64,000 nt of DNA, from the NCBI GenBank assembly GCA_029976075.1, contig JARKNW010000046.1, positions 1-64,000 on the forward strand, read 5' to 3'. The position numbers and the translations under genes are program-made. The notes under the pieces are model-generated. The model saw nothing but the letters and a program-made list of their open reading frames with translations. It made no database searches and had not been told where the DNA came from. The DNA comes from Pleomorphomonas sp. Lineage in GTDB: Bacteria; Pseudomonadota; Alphaproteobacteria; Rhizobiales; Pleomorphomonadaceae. Shown here in pieces: positions 37,442 through 46,714 of this stretch (the stretch's first letter is position 1; every line of letters begins with the position of its first letter).

Positions 37442-37846
37442 TCAGGCAGAGATTTCGCCTGCATTTGCCGGACCATCAACCGACGGGCGATTGGCGGCCC
37501 ATGTCAACAAGGAATCGAGCGCCGGACATAAGGCTTGTCCCCAGTCGGTCAGGCAATACTCCACCTTTGGTGGAACTTGGGGATAAACGATACGGCGGAC
37601 AACTCCGTCTTCCTCCATCTGGCGGAGCTGCTGAATCAACATCTTCTGGGAAATACCGGAGATGGCGCGTTCAAGGTCCGAGAAGCGCAGGATGTGTCCC
37701 CCGAAGAGATGAAACAGGATCACCAGCTTCCACCGGCCCTCCAATAACTTGAGAGCTTGCTCAACACCTGCGGCGGCCGTTTCACGCGTATAGGCGTGAG
37801 GCTTACTTTCAGGTGAGTACCTAACTTTCTCGTGCGTTCTTGTCAT
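37442..37846 (-). CDS. HxlR-family transcriptional regulator, divergent from SnoaL/SDR genes
   Basis: A 134-residue HxlR winged-helix regulator with the core [44 protein letters not shown] and [12 protein letters not shown]. One Cys lies in the wing region (EYCLTD) and another in ALCPAL, positions where some HxlR proteins sense electrophiles. It is divergent from a SnoaL-like/SDR pair, 76 bp away, which is its likely target. A TACT-N8-AGTA repeat at 37804-37819 overlaps its own first codons and could be an autoregulatory site or indicate a later start. Confidence 0.86.
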   Translation of the reverse strand: MTRTHEKVRYSPESKPHAYTRETAAAGVEQALKLLEGRWKLVILFHLFGGHILRFSDLERAISGISQKMLIQQLRQMEEDGVVRRIVYPQVPPKVEYCLTDWGQALCPALDSLLTWAANRPSVDGPANAGEISA

Positions 37847-37922
37847 TTGGTAAGGCTAGCGCCACTTTCCGCGTCACGCAACCCGCTGGCCAGTTGGAAG
37901 CACCCACCAAAGGACAAGCAAC

Positions 37923-38249
37923 ATGATCGATCTTCCCGCACCGATCTCCGCCTACTTCGCAGCCGACGCAAAGGATGGCGCAACCTTAGCTCAATGCTTT
38001 ACCGAAACGGCCATCGTGAAAGACGAACACCGGATCCACTCTGGGCGCGAGGCCATCCAGGCGTGGCGCACCGAAGCTGCCGCCAAGTACAGCTACACCA
38101 GCGAGCCCCATACCGTCACGACAGAGGACGGCGGCATAACGATCGTTACCAGTCGGCTGACCGGCAACTTCCCAGGCAGCCCGGTGGATCTCCGCTTCTT
38201 TTTCCGTCTCGAAGGCGACAAGATTTCCCGGTTGGAGATTACCCCATGA
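37923..38249 (+). CDS. SnoaL-like (NTF2-fold) small protein
   Basis: A 108-residue protein of the SnoaL-like / NTF2-fold superfamily. Such proteins hydrolyse, isomerise or bind small organics. Typical features are the N-terminal [34 protein letters not shown] helix-strand unit with [14 protein letters not shown], and a closing [15 protein letters not shown] strand pair. The stop overlaps the start of the SDR gene by four bases (ATGA), so the two are translationally coupled. Its catalytic role cannot be fixed from sequence; it may act on the same substrate as the SDR. Confidence 0.8.
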   Translation: MIDLPAPISAYFAADAKDGATLAQCFTETAIVKDEHRIHSGREAIQAWRTEAAAKYSYTSEPHTVTTEDGGITIVTSRLTGNFPGSPVDLRFFFRLEGDKISRLEITP

Positions 38250-39028
38250 GTTTCGACCTCCAGTTGGCTGGTCGCCGCGCGCTCGTAACAGCCGCGACAA
38301 AGGGCGTCGGCGCCGCCGTGGTTGGCACTCTGACTGCCGCTGGCGTTAAGATCGTCGGCACGGCGCGAACCGTACCGGACACATCGACGAACGGCGTGCA
38401 GTATGTCGCCGCGGACATCTCAACGGCGGAAGGTTGCGCCGCAGTTGCCAAGGGGGCTCTCGAGCTTCTGGGCGGCGTCGATATCATCGTCAACGTTTTG
38501 GGAGGCTCTTCGGCACCGCCAGGAGGCTTTGCCAAGTTGACAGACGACGTTTGGATCAGTGAGCTCGATGTCAACCTCATGTCGGCCGTGCGCATCGATC
38601 GGGCTCTCCTGCCATCGATGATCGAACAGCGCTCGGGCGTCATCGTCCACGTCACTTCGATCCAGCATCAACTACCCTTGCCGGACTCCACGACAGCCTA
38701 CGCCGCTGCGAAGGCGGCGCTCTCAACCTACAGCAAGAGTCTGTCCAAGGAGGTGACACCCAAAGGCATTCGTGTCGTTCGCGTCTCGCCGGGGTGGATC
38801 GAGACGGAAGCAGCGGTTGCGCTGGCGGAGCGCCTGGCGGCCGAAGCCGGCACAGATTACGAAGGAGGCAAGCAGATCATCATGAACGCTCTCGGCGGCA
38901 TCCCGCTTGGGCGCCCGGCCAAGCCGCAAGAGGTCGCCGATCTCATTGCCTTTGTCGCTTCACCACGAGCCGGCTCGATCACAGGAACCGAGTTCACGAT
39001 CGATGGCGGTACAGTTCCCGTCGCCTAG
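38246..39028 (+). CDS. SDR-family oxidoreductase (coupled to SnoaL-like gene)
   Basis: A 260-residue classical short-chain dehydrogenase. The cofactor motif is altered from TGxxxGIG to [11 protein letters not shown] (residues 14-24). The NNAG equivalent is VNVLGGSS, and the catalytic set is Ser in VHVTSIQHQ, Tyr in TTAYAAAK, and Lys four residues later. The C-terminal [16 protein letters not shown] is standard. The start ATG at 38246 overlaps the SnoaL stop. The variant Gly motif is common in a subgroup of SDRs annotated as oxidoreductases of unknown substrate. The pair is probably regulated by the divergent HxlR protein. Confidence 0.87.
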   Translation: MSFDLQLAGRRALVTAATKGVGAAVVGTLTAAGVKIVGTARTVPDTSTNGVQYVAADISTAEGCAAVAKGALELLGGVDIIVNVLGGSSAPPGGFAKLTDDVWISELDVNLMSAVRIDRALLPSMIEQRSGVIVHVTSIQHQLPLPDSTTAYAAAKAALSTYSKSLSKEVTPKGIRVVRVSPGWIETEAAVALAERLAAEAGTDYEGGKQIIMNALGGIPLGRPAKPQEVADLIAFVASPRAGSITGTEFTIDGGTVPVA

Positions 39029-39077
39029 CCTTGAGAACCGGCTCTTCAAGAGCACCGAACGGCGAGTGCCCGGCTTG

Positions 39078-39971
39078 TTAGAGGTCCGCCATCCGGAACA
39101 TATCGGCCAAATAGTCGAGGAACACACGCAGCCGAGGGGCTGATTGGCGGCTAGGCAAGTAGAGCGCGGACAGCGGCGTTGGTGACGGCGGGCAATCGGG
39201 AAGCACCTCGACCAACCGTCCCTCGGCGAGATCATCGACAAAGCGATAGCGCGGCGCCTGAACCAGCCCAAAGCCGCGCCGCGCGAGATCGGCGGTCGTA
39301 TCCGAATGATCGGAGCTCACACGCATCGGCAAGCGGATCTTGCGCAACTCGCCTGCGACTTCAAATTCGAGCGGAAGAATGTCGCCGGTGCGCGAGGAGA
39401 GGAATCCGACCATCCGGTGACCTTCGAGATCGTCGACCGACCTGGGGATGCCGTAACGCGCGAGATAGTCAGGGCTCGCCACGGTCACTTCCTTGATCGT
39501 GCCAAGCCGTCTCAGCACGAGACTGCTGTCAACTGGCTCGCCTACCCGGATTGCACAATCGACGCCTTCGCGCACCAGATCGACGAGACGATCGCTTTGG
39601 CCGAACTGAATCTCGATACGGGAATGACGATCGAGGAATGAAGGAAGCAACGGCAAGATGAATGTTCGCGTCAGAAGTCCGGGGGCTTCGATCCGCAACA
39701 GACCATGTGGCTCGCTATCCCTCAGCATGGCCTCGGCATCGTCCAGGTCGGCGAGGATGGCGAGGCAGCGCTGATAATATTGATCGCCGTCAAGGGTTGC
39801 GGCAACGTGGCGTGTCGTGCGGTCGAGAAGGCGAACGCCAAGCCGCATTTCCAACTGCCGGATCGCCTCGGTCGCGGTCGAGCGAGGCACGCCGTGATCC
39901 GCCGCAGCGGCCGTGAAGCTGCCACGCTCGACGACGCGAATGAACAGACGAAGGCTATCCAGATAGTCCAT
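39078..39971 (-). CDS. LysR-family regulator, divergent from SDR cassette
   Basis: A 297-residue LysR-type regulator. The DNA-binding part is LRLFIRVVERGSFTAAAADHGVPRSTATEAIRQLEMRLG with the following LLDRTTRHVAATLDGDQYY, the signature of the large CrgA/DhcR-like subgroup. The effector domain follows with VDCAIRVGEPVDSSLVLRRLG. The ATG at 39971 is preferred over upstream frame to 40070, which crosses the intergenic region. It is divergent from two SDR genes and a tautomerase remnant, with a perfect inverted repeat between, so it most likely regulates them. Confidence 0.9.
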   Translation of the reverse strand: MDYLDSLRLFIRVVERGSFTAAAADHGVPRSTATEAIRQLEMRLGVRLLDRTTRHVAATLDGDQYYQRCLAILADLDDAEAMLRDSEPHGLLRIEAPGLLTRTFILPLLPSFLDRHSRIEIQFGQSDRLVDLVREGVDCAIRVGEPVDSSLVLRRLGTIKEVTVASPDYLARYGIPRSVDDLEGHRMVGFLSSRTGDILPLEFEVAGELRKIRLPMRVSSDHSDTTADLARRGFGLVQAPRYRFVDDLAEGRLVEVLPDCPPSPTPLSALYLPSRQSAPRLRVFLDYLADMFRMADL

Positions 39972-39991
39972 GCCTATTGTTCGCTCGATCC

Positions 39992-40009
39992 GAATTGTTT
40001 TGTCAATTC
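39992..40009. promoter_or_regulatory. Perfect inverted repeat in the LysR/SDR intergenic region
   Basis: GAATTG (39992-39997), six nt, CAATTC (40004-40009): a perfect dyad in the 92 bp between the LysR start (39971) and the SDR start (40064). It fits a LysR-type recognition site and may serve both directions. Confidence 0.5.
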
Positions 40010-40063
40010 TGAGCTGATTATCCAGCCGCACCGCGGGCTTATGTATAAACCCGGAGGTGCAAC

Positions 40064-40804
40064 ATGTCACAGCAATCCAAGCAAAGCGCCATTGTTACCG
40101 GCGCATCCAAGGGTATCGGCGCGGCGATCGCCGAGCGGCTGGCCGCCAATGGCGTCGCGGTTGTCGTCAACTATGCGCACGGCCAGGAAGCGGCCGAAGC
40201 CTTAGTTGGAGAGATAGAGAGCGCCGGCGGCAAGGCCGTCGCTGTTCAAGCCGATATCGGCGATCCACAAGGTGTCGCGCGACTGTTCGACGCGGCCGAG
40301 AAGACATTCGGCGGCGTCGACATCCTCGTCAACAACGCGGGGATCATGAAGCTCGGCTCCGTTGCCGAGGTCGATGACGCTACCTTTGAAAGGCAAGTCG
40401 CCATCAACCTCGGCGGAGTCTTTCGAGGCATGCGCGAAGCTGCAAGGCGTATGCGCAACAACGGGCGGATCATCAGCTTCTCGTCCAGCGTGGTCGGCCT
40501 GTACCAGCCAAGTTACGCGGTCTACGCCGCAACCAAGGCGGCCGTCGAAGCGATGACCCACGTCCTGGCCAAGGAACTCGGGCCGCGCGGCATCACCGTC
40601 AACGCGGTGGCACCGGGACCGGTGGCAACCGAACTCTTCCTTGACGGCAAGAGCGACGCGCAGGTCGCCACCATCGAGAAGATGAATCCGTTCGGTCGGC
40701 TTGGCCAGCCGGACGACATCGCCAGCGTGGTCGCCTTCCTCGCTGGACCTGACTCCGGTTGGGTCAATGGCCAGGTAATCCGGGCCAATGGCGGCGTGAT
40801 CTGA
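40064..40804 (+). CDS. SDR-family oxidoreductase (3-oxoacyl reductase-like)
   Basis: A 246-residue classical short-chain dehydrogenase with the complete set: TGASKGIG (13-20), NNAG (about 88-91), catalytic Ser in SFSSSVVGL, Tyr in AVYAATKAA with Lys, and the C-terminal GQVIRANGGVI. It most resembles 3-ketoacyl-ACP reductase-like SDRs, which use NADP(H) on varied carbonyls. GGAGG precedes the start. It is the first gene of a small cassette (SDR, SDR, tautomerase remnant) divergent from LysR. The substrate is unknown. Confidence 0.9.
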   Translation: MSQQSKQSAIVTGASKGIGAAIAERLAANGVAVVVNYAHGQEAAEALVGEIESAGGKAVAVQADIGDPQGVARLFDAAEKTFGGVDILVNNAGIMKLGSVAEVDDATFERQVAINLGGVFRGMREAARRMRNNGRIISFSSSVVGLYQPSYAVYAATKAAVEAMTHVLAKELGPRGITVNAVAPGPVATELFLDGKSDAQVATIEKMNPFGRLGQPDDIASVVAFLAGPDSGWVNGQVIRANGGVI

Positions 40805-40815
40805 GGAGAAAGGCC

Positions 40816-41709
40816 ATGAGCAAAACAATCCTGATCACAGGGGCTTCGAGCGGTTTCGGTGCCATGGCGGCGCGCGAGCTGGCTCGCGCCGGTCACCATG
40901 TCTTTGCCTCGATGCGCGACCTCGATGCACACGACGGCAAGCCGGTAGCGGACATGGAGACGCTCGCCCGTGACGAAGGTCTGGCGCTGGCTCCCATCGC
41001 GCTGGACGTCACGTCGCAGCCCTCTGCGGATGCTGCCATCGCCCGTATCCTATCCGAGGTCGGGCGACTCGACGTGGTGATCCACAATGCCGGCCACATG
41101 ACGTTCGGCCCCGTCGAGGCTTTCACGCCGGAGCAACTGGCCCGCGTCTACGACGTCAATGTGCTCGGCACGCAACGCGTCAATCGCGCCGCACTCCCCC
41201 ACCTGCGGGCCAACGGCCAGGCGTTGATGCTGTGGGTGGGATCGAGCAGCACGCGCGGCGGTACGCCGCCGTTCCTGGCGCCCTATTTTGCCGCCAAGGC
41301 GGGAATGGACGCCCTCGCCCAAAGCTACGCACTGGAACTTGCGCGCTTCGGCGTCGAGACGACGATCCTGGTACCGGGCGCCTTTACCAAGGGCACCATG
41401 CACTTCGAGCATGCAACGTCGCCGGAAGATAGCGAGCGGGCCAACGCCTATTGGTCCGGGCCTTATGCCGGCGTCGACAAGCAGGCGCTCAAAGGCTTAG
41501 CAGCCCTCGAGCCCGAGGATGCCGACGTGGAGGCGGTCGCCCGCGCCATTCGCGATATCGTCGACATGCCGCATGGGAAGCGTCCCTTCCGGGTGCATGT
41601 CGATCCGTCCGCCGACGGCGCCGAAATCGTCAACGCCATGGCCGATCGCATGCGGGCACAGTTGCTTGAGCGCATCGGTCTGGCTGACCTGCTCCATCCT
41701 GCGCCCTGA
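40816..41709 (+). CDS. SDR-family oxidoreductase, extended-length
   Basis: A 297-residue short-chain dehydrogenase with TGASSGFGAMAARELARAG at the start, HNAGHM, the catalytic Ser in VGSSSTRGG, Tyr in PYFAAKAGMDALAQSYALEL with Lys, and a C-terminal extension with KRPFRVHVDPSADGAE. Such longer SDRs are similar to 17-beta-hydroxysteroid-like or Cis-1,2-type dehydrogenases. The start at 40816 has GAGGAGAAAG upstream and follows the first SDR by 11 bp, so they form an operon. The substrate is not known. Confidence 0.88.
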   Translation: MSKTILITGASSGFGAMAARELARAGHHVFASMRDLDAHDGKPVADMETLARDEGLALAPIALDVTSQPSADAAIARILSEVGRLDVVIHNAGHMTFGPVEAFTPEQLARVYDVNVLGTQRVNRAALPHLRANGQALMLWVGSSSTRGGTPPFLAPYFAAKAGMDALAQSYALELARFGVETTILVPGAFTKGTMHFEHATSPEDSERANAYWSGPYAGVDKQALKGLAALEPEDADVEAVARAIRDIVDMPHGKRPFRVHVDPSADGAEIVNAMADRMRAQLLERIGLADLLHPAP

Positions 41710-41739
41710 GTTCGTACGTCATCACCAAGGAGACCCGAT

Positions 41740-41951
41740 ATGCCTTTTGCCAACTTCAAGGTTCCCGAAGCCGCGCTCACCGCAAGGCAAAAGGAAGAAA
41801 TCGTCCACCGCACCACCGCCATGCTGTGGAATACTTCTCCGAAGCGGCGCGTCCCCACACCATGATCCTGATCGAAGAGGTCAAGGACGGCGGCTATGCC
41901 CGCGCCGACGAGGTGTTTGTCATCCCCGAGACGTATCGCGCCAATGAATAA
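41740..41951 (+). pseudogene. Frameshifted tautomerase (4-oxalocrotonate tautomerase superfamily)
   Basis: The start at 41740 follows AAGGAGA and reads MPFANFKVPEAALT, with Pro1 placed as in tautomerases. After ATG CTG at 41821 the frame becomes WNTSPKRR and stops at 41863-41865. Reading from the next frame, VEYFSEAARPHTM and then ADEVFVIPETY restore a normal tautomerase-like end to 41951. Inserting one G in CTG-TGG (at about 41826-41828) would give CTG GTG GAA and a continuous 70-residue protein. It is therefore a recent single-base deletion or a sequencing error. It lies downstream of the two SDR genes and was probably the third member of the cassette. Confidence 0.72.
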
Positions 41952-42305
41952 AACCCGGAAATAGTGTTGAACGAGCCGTCTGGGGCACCGTCTGCCGCAG
42001 GCGGTTCGGCATAACTCCGGCAATGTAGCGCTCGATGAGAGAAATGGCGGACTCTCCGGAAGACTGGCGCGGTGCCGCATCGGCGAACTCAAAGCCACCG
42101 CATCATCCCGACCATAAGAGCCATTCTGGGCCAACTGCGGATCGGCTCAAAACTGAACAGCACTCCGACCGATCCCCGTTTCGAATCCGGCGCAGTTTCG
42201 TACGTCTCAACTTCAGTCACCGAAGCGTTTCGTCTTCCTGTACGGGCAAGGCGGACATGAACCTGATATGAGAGCCCAAGTTCTTCATCCCCACTTTGAG
42301 TCGCC
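41952..42305. other. 354-bp intergenic region before recQ
   Basis: No supported gene on either strand; short open frames have no ribosome site and no family motif. A leftward stretch around 42000-42060 reads like the end of a coding frame (LIERYIAGVMPNRLRQ), which might be a remnant of a lost gene, but this cannot be shown. It contains the recQ promoter. Confidence 0.4.
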
Positions 42306-44108
42306 GTGACCGCCTATCCCCTGAACATTCTTAAAACCGTCTACGGTTACGAGACCTTTCGCGGACGCCAAGCCGAAATTGTCGACCACGTGATGGCCGG
42401 GAACAATGCCTTCGTGCTGATGCCCACCGGTGGCGGCAAGTCTCTTTGCTATCAAATCCCGGCGATAGCCCGCCCCGGCATGGGGCTGGTCGTTTCGCCG
42501 TTGATCGCCCTGATGAGCGATCAGGTATCGGCGCTGCGGCAGGCGGGGGTGAAAGCTGCGGCCCTCAACTCCGATTTGCAAGGCGACGACAGGCAAACAC
42601 TTTGGCGGGACATTTCAAGCGGAGCCTTGGATCTGCTCTACGTCGCACCCGAGACGCTGCTCCGGCCCGACATTCTGGACCTGCTCGGCCGGACGCTCTT
42701 GTCGCTGATCGCCATTGACGAAGCGCACTGCCTTTCGCAGTGGGGACACGACTTCCGTCCCTCGTACCGCCAACTCAATTCGCTCGTCGCTCAGTTTCCC
42801 AACACACCACGCATGGCGCTGACGGCGACAGCCGATGCACCTACGCGTGCCGAGATCCTGTCACATCTCCAGATCGACGAAAGCGACGCCTTCATCGCAG
42901 GGTTCGACCGTCCCAACATCCGATACGCCATTGCCGAGAAGGAAAATCCCCGAGCTCAGCTCAAACGCTTCCTGAAGGATCACGAAAACGAAAGCGGCAT
43001 CGTCTACTGCCTGTCCAAGCGCAAGACGGAAGAGACGGCGGCATGGCTTTGCGATCAGGGCTACACCGCGTTGCCCTACCACGGCGGCATGGACAAGGAG
43101 GAGCGCCAGACGAACCAGACGCGCTTTCAGCGGGAGGAAGCCGTCATCATGGTGGCGACCATTGCCTTCGGCATGGGGATCGACAAGCCTGACGTGCGCT
43201 TCGTGGCGCACCTCGACCTGCCAGGTAGCATCGAAGCCTATTACCAGGAAACCGGACGCGCCGGCCGTGACGGTCTGCCGGCCGACACGCTGATGCTCTA
43301 TGGCTACGAGGATATCGCGCTGCGCAGCCGTTTCATCGAGGACTCCGATGCGCCGGAGCAGCGCAAACGCATAGAGCGGCAAAAGCTCGATGCACTTCTG
43401 GGTCTCACCGAGACCGCGGGTTGCCGTCGTCAGGCGCTGCTGTCCTATTTCGGGGACCACGGCGAGCCATGCGGAAACTGCGATACCTGCGCGGAGCCGC
43501 CGGAACGGTTTGATGGAACGATCGCGGCGCTGAAGGCCCTGTCCTGCATCTACAAGACCGGCGAGCGCTTCGGACAAGCCTATATCGTGGAGGTGTTGCT
43601 GGGCGGATCGGACGAGCGCATTTTACAGTTCGGGCACGACCGCATTTCGACCTACGGCATCGGCAAGGAACATGACAGCCGCACATGGCGCGCGATCCTG
43701 CGCCAGTTGATCGCGCTTCGTCTTGTCGATGTCGATCTGGAGGGACACGGCGGCCTGTCCATCGCTGAGGCGGGGCGCCAGTTCCTGCGAGAAAGACCAA
43801 CCCTCATGCTGCGTGTGCCGACAAGACCAAAGGCCACGCGGACAAATGGTCTGCGCAAATCGGCGTCGGCAGTGCTGTCCGAGGCTGACCAGAGACTGTT
43901 CCAGGCGCTACGCGAGAAACGCACCGAAATCGCCGGGGCCCAAAATCTGCCTCCCTATGTGATCTTCCACGACAAGACGCTGATCGAGCTGGCCGCGGCA
44001 CGCCCTGGCTCTCGGCAGCAGATGGCAAAGATTCCTGGCGTCGGAGAGGCCAAGCTGGATCGCTACGGAGAGGCCTTTCTCGCGGTGGTCGCGGAATACA
44101 GCCAATAG
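42306..44108 (+). CDS. recQ: ATP-dependent DNA helicase RecQ
   Basis: A 600-residue RecQ helicase for recombination and repair at stalled forks. Motif 0 region [10 protein letters not shown], Walker [17 protein letters not shown] box in [18 protein letters not shown], then SAT-type motif III as ALTATAD, motif [12 protein letters not shown], and a zinc knuckle (CxxCxxC as CGNCDTC) in the RecQ-C-terminal domain. The C-terminal HRDC domain starts near residue 525 ([21 protein letters not shown]). Length and domain order are normal. The start is GTG at 42306. It converges on the GNAT gene with 12 bp between. Confidence 0.95.
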   Translation: MTAYPLNILKTVYGYETFRGRQAEIVDHVMAGNNAFVLMPTGGGKSLCYQIPAIARPGMGLVVSPLIALMSDQVSALRQAGVKAAALNSDLQGDDRQTLWRDISSGALDLLYVAPETLLRPDILDLLGRTLLSLIAIDEAHCLSQWGHDFRPSYRQLNSLVAQFPNTPRMALTATADAPTRAEILSHLQIDESDAFIAGFDRPNIRYAIAEKENPRAQLKRFLKDHENESGIVYCLSKRKTEETAAWLCDQGYTALPYHGGMDKEERQTNQTRFQREEAVIMVATIAFGMGIDKPDVRFVAHLDLPGSIEAYYQETGRAGRDGLPADTLMLYGYEDIALRSRFIEDSDAPEQRKRIERQKLDALLGLTETAGCRRQALLSYFGDHGEPCGNCDTCAEPPERFDGTIAALKALSCIYKTGERFGQAYIVEVLLGGSDERILQFGHDRISTYGIGKEHDSRTWRAILRQLIALRLVDVDLEGHGGLSIAEAGRQFLRERPTLMLRVPTRPKATRTNGLRKSASAVLSEADQRLFQALREKRTEIAGAQNLPPYVIFHDKTLIELAAARPGSRQQMAKIPGVGEAKLDRYGEAFLAVVAEYSQ

Positions 44109-44120
44109 CGTCTGCCGTCG

Positions 44121-44633
44121 CTACAGCTGCATCATCATGGTGCAACGTCGCTCGATCGGCATGCCGGCCTGCCGTTCCCTCTCCAGTATCTCGCGAAGCC
44201 GCGAGGTTATCGAGCCCTCCGCCAAGGTGCGGAAGCCCTGGCGCTGGTAATAAGGCTCGTTCCACGGCACATCTCGAAAGGTCGTCAGGGTCAGGGCCTT
44301 TGCCCCACGCTCGACCGCGATCTCGCGTGCCGCTGCGATCAGCCTTTGTCCAATGCCCTGCCCCTGCCAGTCCAGACGCACGGCAATCTGCCAGATGTGA
44401 AGGCCGTCCTGCGTAAATTCACCGTTCAGAAAACCGACGGTTCCAGCGCTCGGTTCCTCGGCGACCAGAGCGATGCCCTGAGAGATCAATGCTCGGTGTT
44501 GATCCGCCGACTGAACATCGTCATCGGCAATCCACTCCAGCCCAGGATACTCACGAAAGACAGCACCGGAGCTCCGTTCGACCTCGGGAAGAACGTCCGC
44601 ATCCCGCTTCAATGCCGCTCGTATCGATATCAT
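44121..44633 (-). CDS. GNAT-family N-acetyltransferase
   Basis: A 170-residue GCN5-related acetyltransferase that transfers acetyl from acetyl-CoA to an amine. The CoA-binding motif A reads IAVRLDWQGQGIGQRLIAAA, with preceding strand GTVGFLNGEF and following strand ALTLTTFRDVPWNEPYYQRQGF. The latter has the WNxPYYQxxGF hallmark of the YpeA/RimI-like group. The substrate is unknown. It lies between recQ (convergent) and an ABC-F gene. Confidence 0.86.
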   Translation of the reverse strand: MISIRAALKRDADVLPEVERSSGAVFREYPGLEWIADDDVQSADQHRALISQGIALVAEEPSAGTVGFLNGEFTQDGLHIWQIAVRLDWQGQGIGQRLIAAAREIAVERGAKALTLTTFRDVPWNEPYYQRQGFRTLAEGSITSRLREILERERQAGMPIERRCTMMMQL

Positions 44634-44895
44634 TGATCACAAGTCCAAGCCTAGTCCTCAACTCTGCGGATTGCCGGTTCACAAGAACTTTCGAACCGCC
44701 CACATCCAACTAAATCGCTCAAGAACCACGCTTTTCTACTTGATTATCGTAGCACGATCGGTACCGCCGACGAGCGGCAACCTTTGAAACCGGGCCCTTT
44801 CAAACAAGTTGTGTTCCGCCAGCTATCGGCTGTCGGAGTTGCCATCTCCTTGGCAGGCGTCTTCATCACCGTCCTCTTCCTTCGCCGCGAACCCA

Positions 44896-46524
44896 TTAGC
44901 CGCCAGGATGAAGCCCCGGTGCTTCCTGGCCTGTGCTCACCACGTATTCGGTATAGCCGCCGCTGAACTGATGGATGCCCTCCGGCGTCAGCTCCAGAAC
45001 ACGGTTGGAGAGGGAAGCGAGGAAGTGGCGATCGTGCGACACGAACAACATGGTGCCCTCGAATGTGGAGAGGGCCGCGACAAGCATTTCCTTCGTCATC
45101 ATGTCCAGATGGTTGGTGGGCTCGTCGAGCACCAGGAAGTTCGGCGGGTCGTACAACATCTTCGCCATGACCAGACGCGCCTTCTCACCGCCGGATAGCA
45201 CGCGGCAGGGCTTCTCCACATCGTCGCCGGAGAACCCGAAGCAACCGGCGAGGGTGCGCAAGGCTCCTTGCCCCGCTTGAGGGAAGGATCCATCCAGCGA
45301 CTCGAATACCGTTTCGTCACCGTCCAGCAGATCCATGGAGTGCTGCGCGAAATAGCCCATCTTGACGCTGCTGCCGATGGTCACGGTGCCCCGATCTGGC
45401 TCGGTCGCGCCGGCAACCAGTTTCAGCAGCGTGGATTTTCCGGCACCGTTGGCGCCAAGCACGCACCATCGTTCCTTGCGCCGCAGCTGGAAATCGAACC
45501 CCGCATAGATTGGCGTGCCGCCGTAGCCCTTGTGGACGTTCTTGAAGCTCGCCACATCCTCGCCTGAACGTGGCGGGCTGCGGAACTCGAACTGGATCGA
45601 TTGGCGTCGCCGTGGCGGCTCCACGCGTTCGATCTTGTCCAGCTTCTTCACGCGGCTCTGGACCTGCGCGGCGTGCGAGGCGCGCGCCTTGAAGCGCTCG
45701 ATGAACTTGATCTCCTTGGCGAGCATCGCTTGCTGGCGCTCGAACTGCGCTTGGCGCTGTGTCTCGCTCAGAGCCCGCTGCTGTTCGTAGAAATCGAAGT
45801 TGCCCGAATAGGTCGTGAGAGATCCACCGTCGATTTCCACCACCTTGCCGACGATGCGGTTCATGAACGCGCGGTCATGCGAGGTCATGAGCAAGGCACC
45901 ATCGTAGTTCTTGAGGAAGCCCTCCAGCCAGATCAGACTCTCAAGATCAAGATGGTTGCTGGGCTCATCCAGCAGCATGCCATCGGGCCGCATCAGCAGG
46001 ATGCGGGCAAGCGCCACGCGCATCTTCCACCCACCGGACAGCAGCCCGACATCGCCATCCATGCGCTCCTCGCTGAAACTTAACCCTGCGAGCACTTCCC
46101 GCGCCCGGGCCTCGAGCGCATAGCCATCCAGCTCCTCGAAACGCCCCTGCACTTCGCCATAGCGCTCAATGATGGCGTCCATGTCATCGGCCTGAGCCGG
46201 GTCGACCATGGCAGCCTCGAGCTTGGCCATTTCGGCAGCGAGTACGCTCACCGGTCCGACGCCATCCATCACCGCCGCGACAGCGCTCTGGCCCGACATT
46301 TCGCCGACATCCTGGTTGAAATAACCGATGGTCATGCCGGTATCGATCGCCACCTGGCCGTCATCTGGCCGATCGTCCCCAACGATCATGCGGAACAGCG
46401 TCGACTTACCGGCGCCGTTCGGCCCGACCAGTCCCACCTTTTCCCCCTTTTGGATGCTCATCGATGCGTCGATGAACAAGATCTGATGGCCGTGCTGCTT
46501 GCTGATGTTATCGAGACGAATCAT
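44896..46524 (-). CDS. ABC-F family ATPase (ribosome-associated translation factor, YbiT-like)
   Basis: A 542-residue soluble protein with two ABC cassettes and no membrane domain. The first has Walker A GPNGAGKST and signature LSGGWKMRV. The second has Walker A GANGAGKST and signature LSGGEKARL, with Walker B LDEPTNHLD. Between them lies the P-site-tRNA-interaction (linker) region, about residues 230-320, a highly charged segment with FIERFKARASHAAQVQSR. ABC-F proteins of this kind act on ribosomes, rescuing or assisting translation. The overall layout resembles E. coli YbiT more than Uup or EttA. Both cassettes keep their catalytic Glu. Whether it gives antibiotic tolerance is unknown. Confidence 0.9.
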   Translation of the reverse strand: MIRLDNISKQHGHQILFIDASMSIQKGEKVGLVGPNGAGKSTLFRMIVGDDRPDDGQVAIDTGMTIGYFNQDVGEMSGQSAVAAVMDGVGPVSVLAAEMAKLEAAMVDPAQADDMDAIIERYGEVQGRFEELDGYALEARAREVLAGLSFSEERMDGDVGLLSGGWKMRVALARILLMRPDGMLLDEPSNHLDLESLIWLEGFLKNYDGALLMTSHDRAFMNRIVGKVVEIDGGSLTTYSGNFDFYEQQRALSETQRQAQFERQQAMLAKEIKFIERFKARASHAAQVQSRVKKLDKIERVEPPRRRQSIQFEFRSPPRSGEDVASFKNVHKGYGGTPIYAGFDFQLRRKERWCVLGANGAGKSTLLKLVAGATEPDRGTVTIGSSVKMGYFAQHSMDLLDGDETVFESLDGSFPQAGQGALRTLAGCFGFSGDDVEKPCRVLSGGEKARLVMAKMLYDPPNFLVLDEPTNHLDMMTKEMLVAALSTFEGTMLFVSHDRHFLASLSNRVLELTPEGIHQFSGGYTEYVVSTGQEAPGLHPGG

Positions 46525-46714
46525 GAAGCCCGTGTTGGCTGGAGACGGAACGAAATACGGGATGGCAGCGACGCTAGGTGCATGTAGCCCAACTCATCCG
46601 GTGAGGCTAAACCCGGCGCGACCCAACGTCATAGTAATCGCCAGCCCTGCCATCGAGCGACGGCAGGGCCGGAACCAATCTATCCTCGGAGTGGTAGCTG
46701 ATCTGGGGCAGCCT

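Noticed and set aside
40026..40062. Possible hairpin over the ribosome site of the first SDR gene (CGGG...CCCG)
   Set aside because: The stem is short with mismatches; it is not enough to claim a riboswitch or attenuator.
44784..44966. Rightward 60-codon frame with one hydrophobic stretch
   Set aside because: It overlaps the 3' end of the ABC-F gene, begins with TTG without a ribosome site, and has no homologue I recognise.
46644..46669. GCCCTGCC/GGCAGGGC hairpin downstream of guaA as a terminator
   Set aside because: The 8-bp stem is real but no T-run follows on the guaA strand, so termination is not supported.
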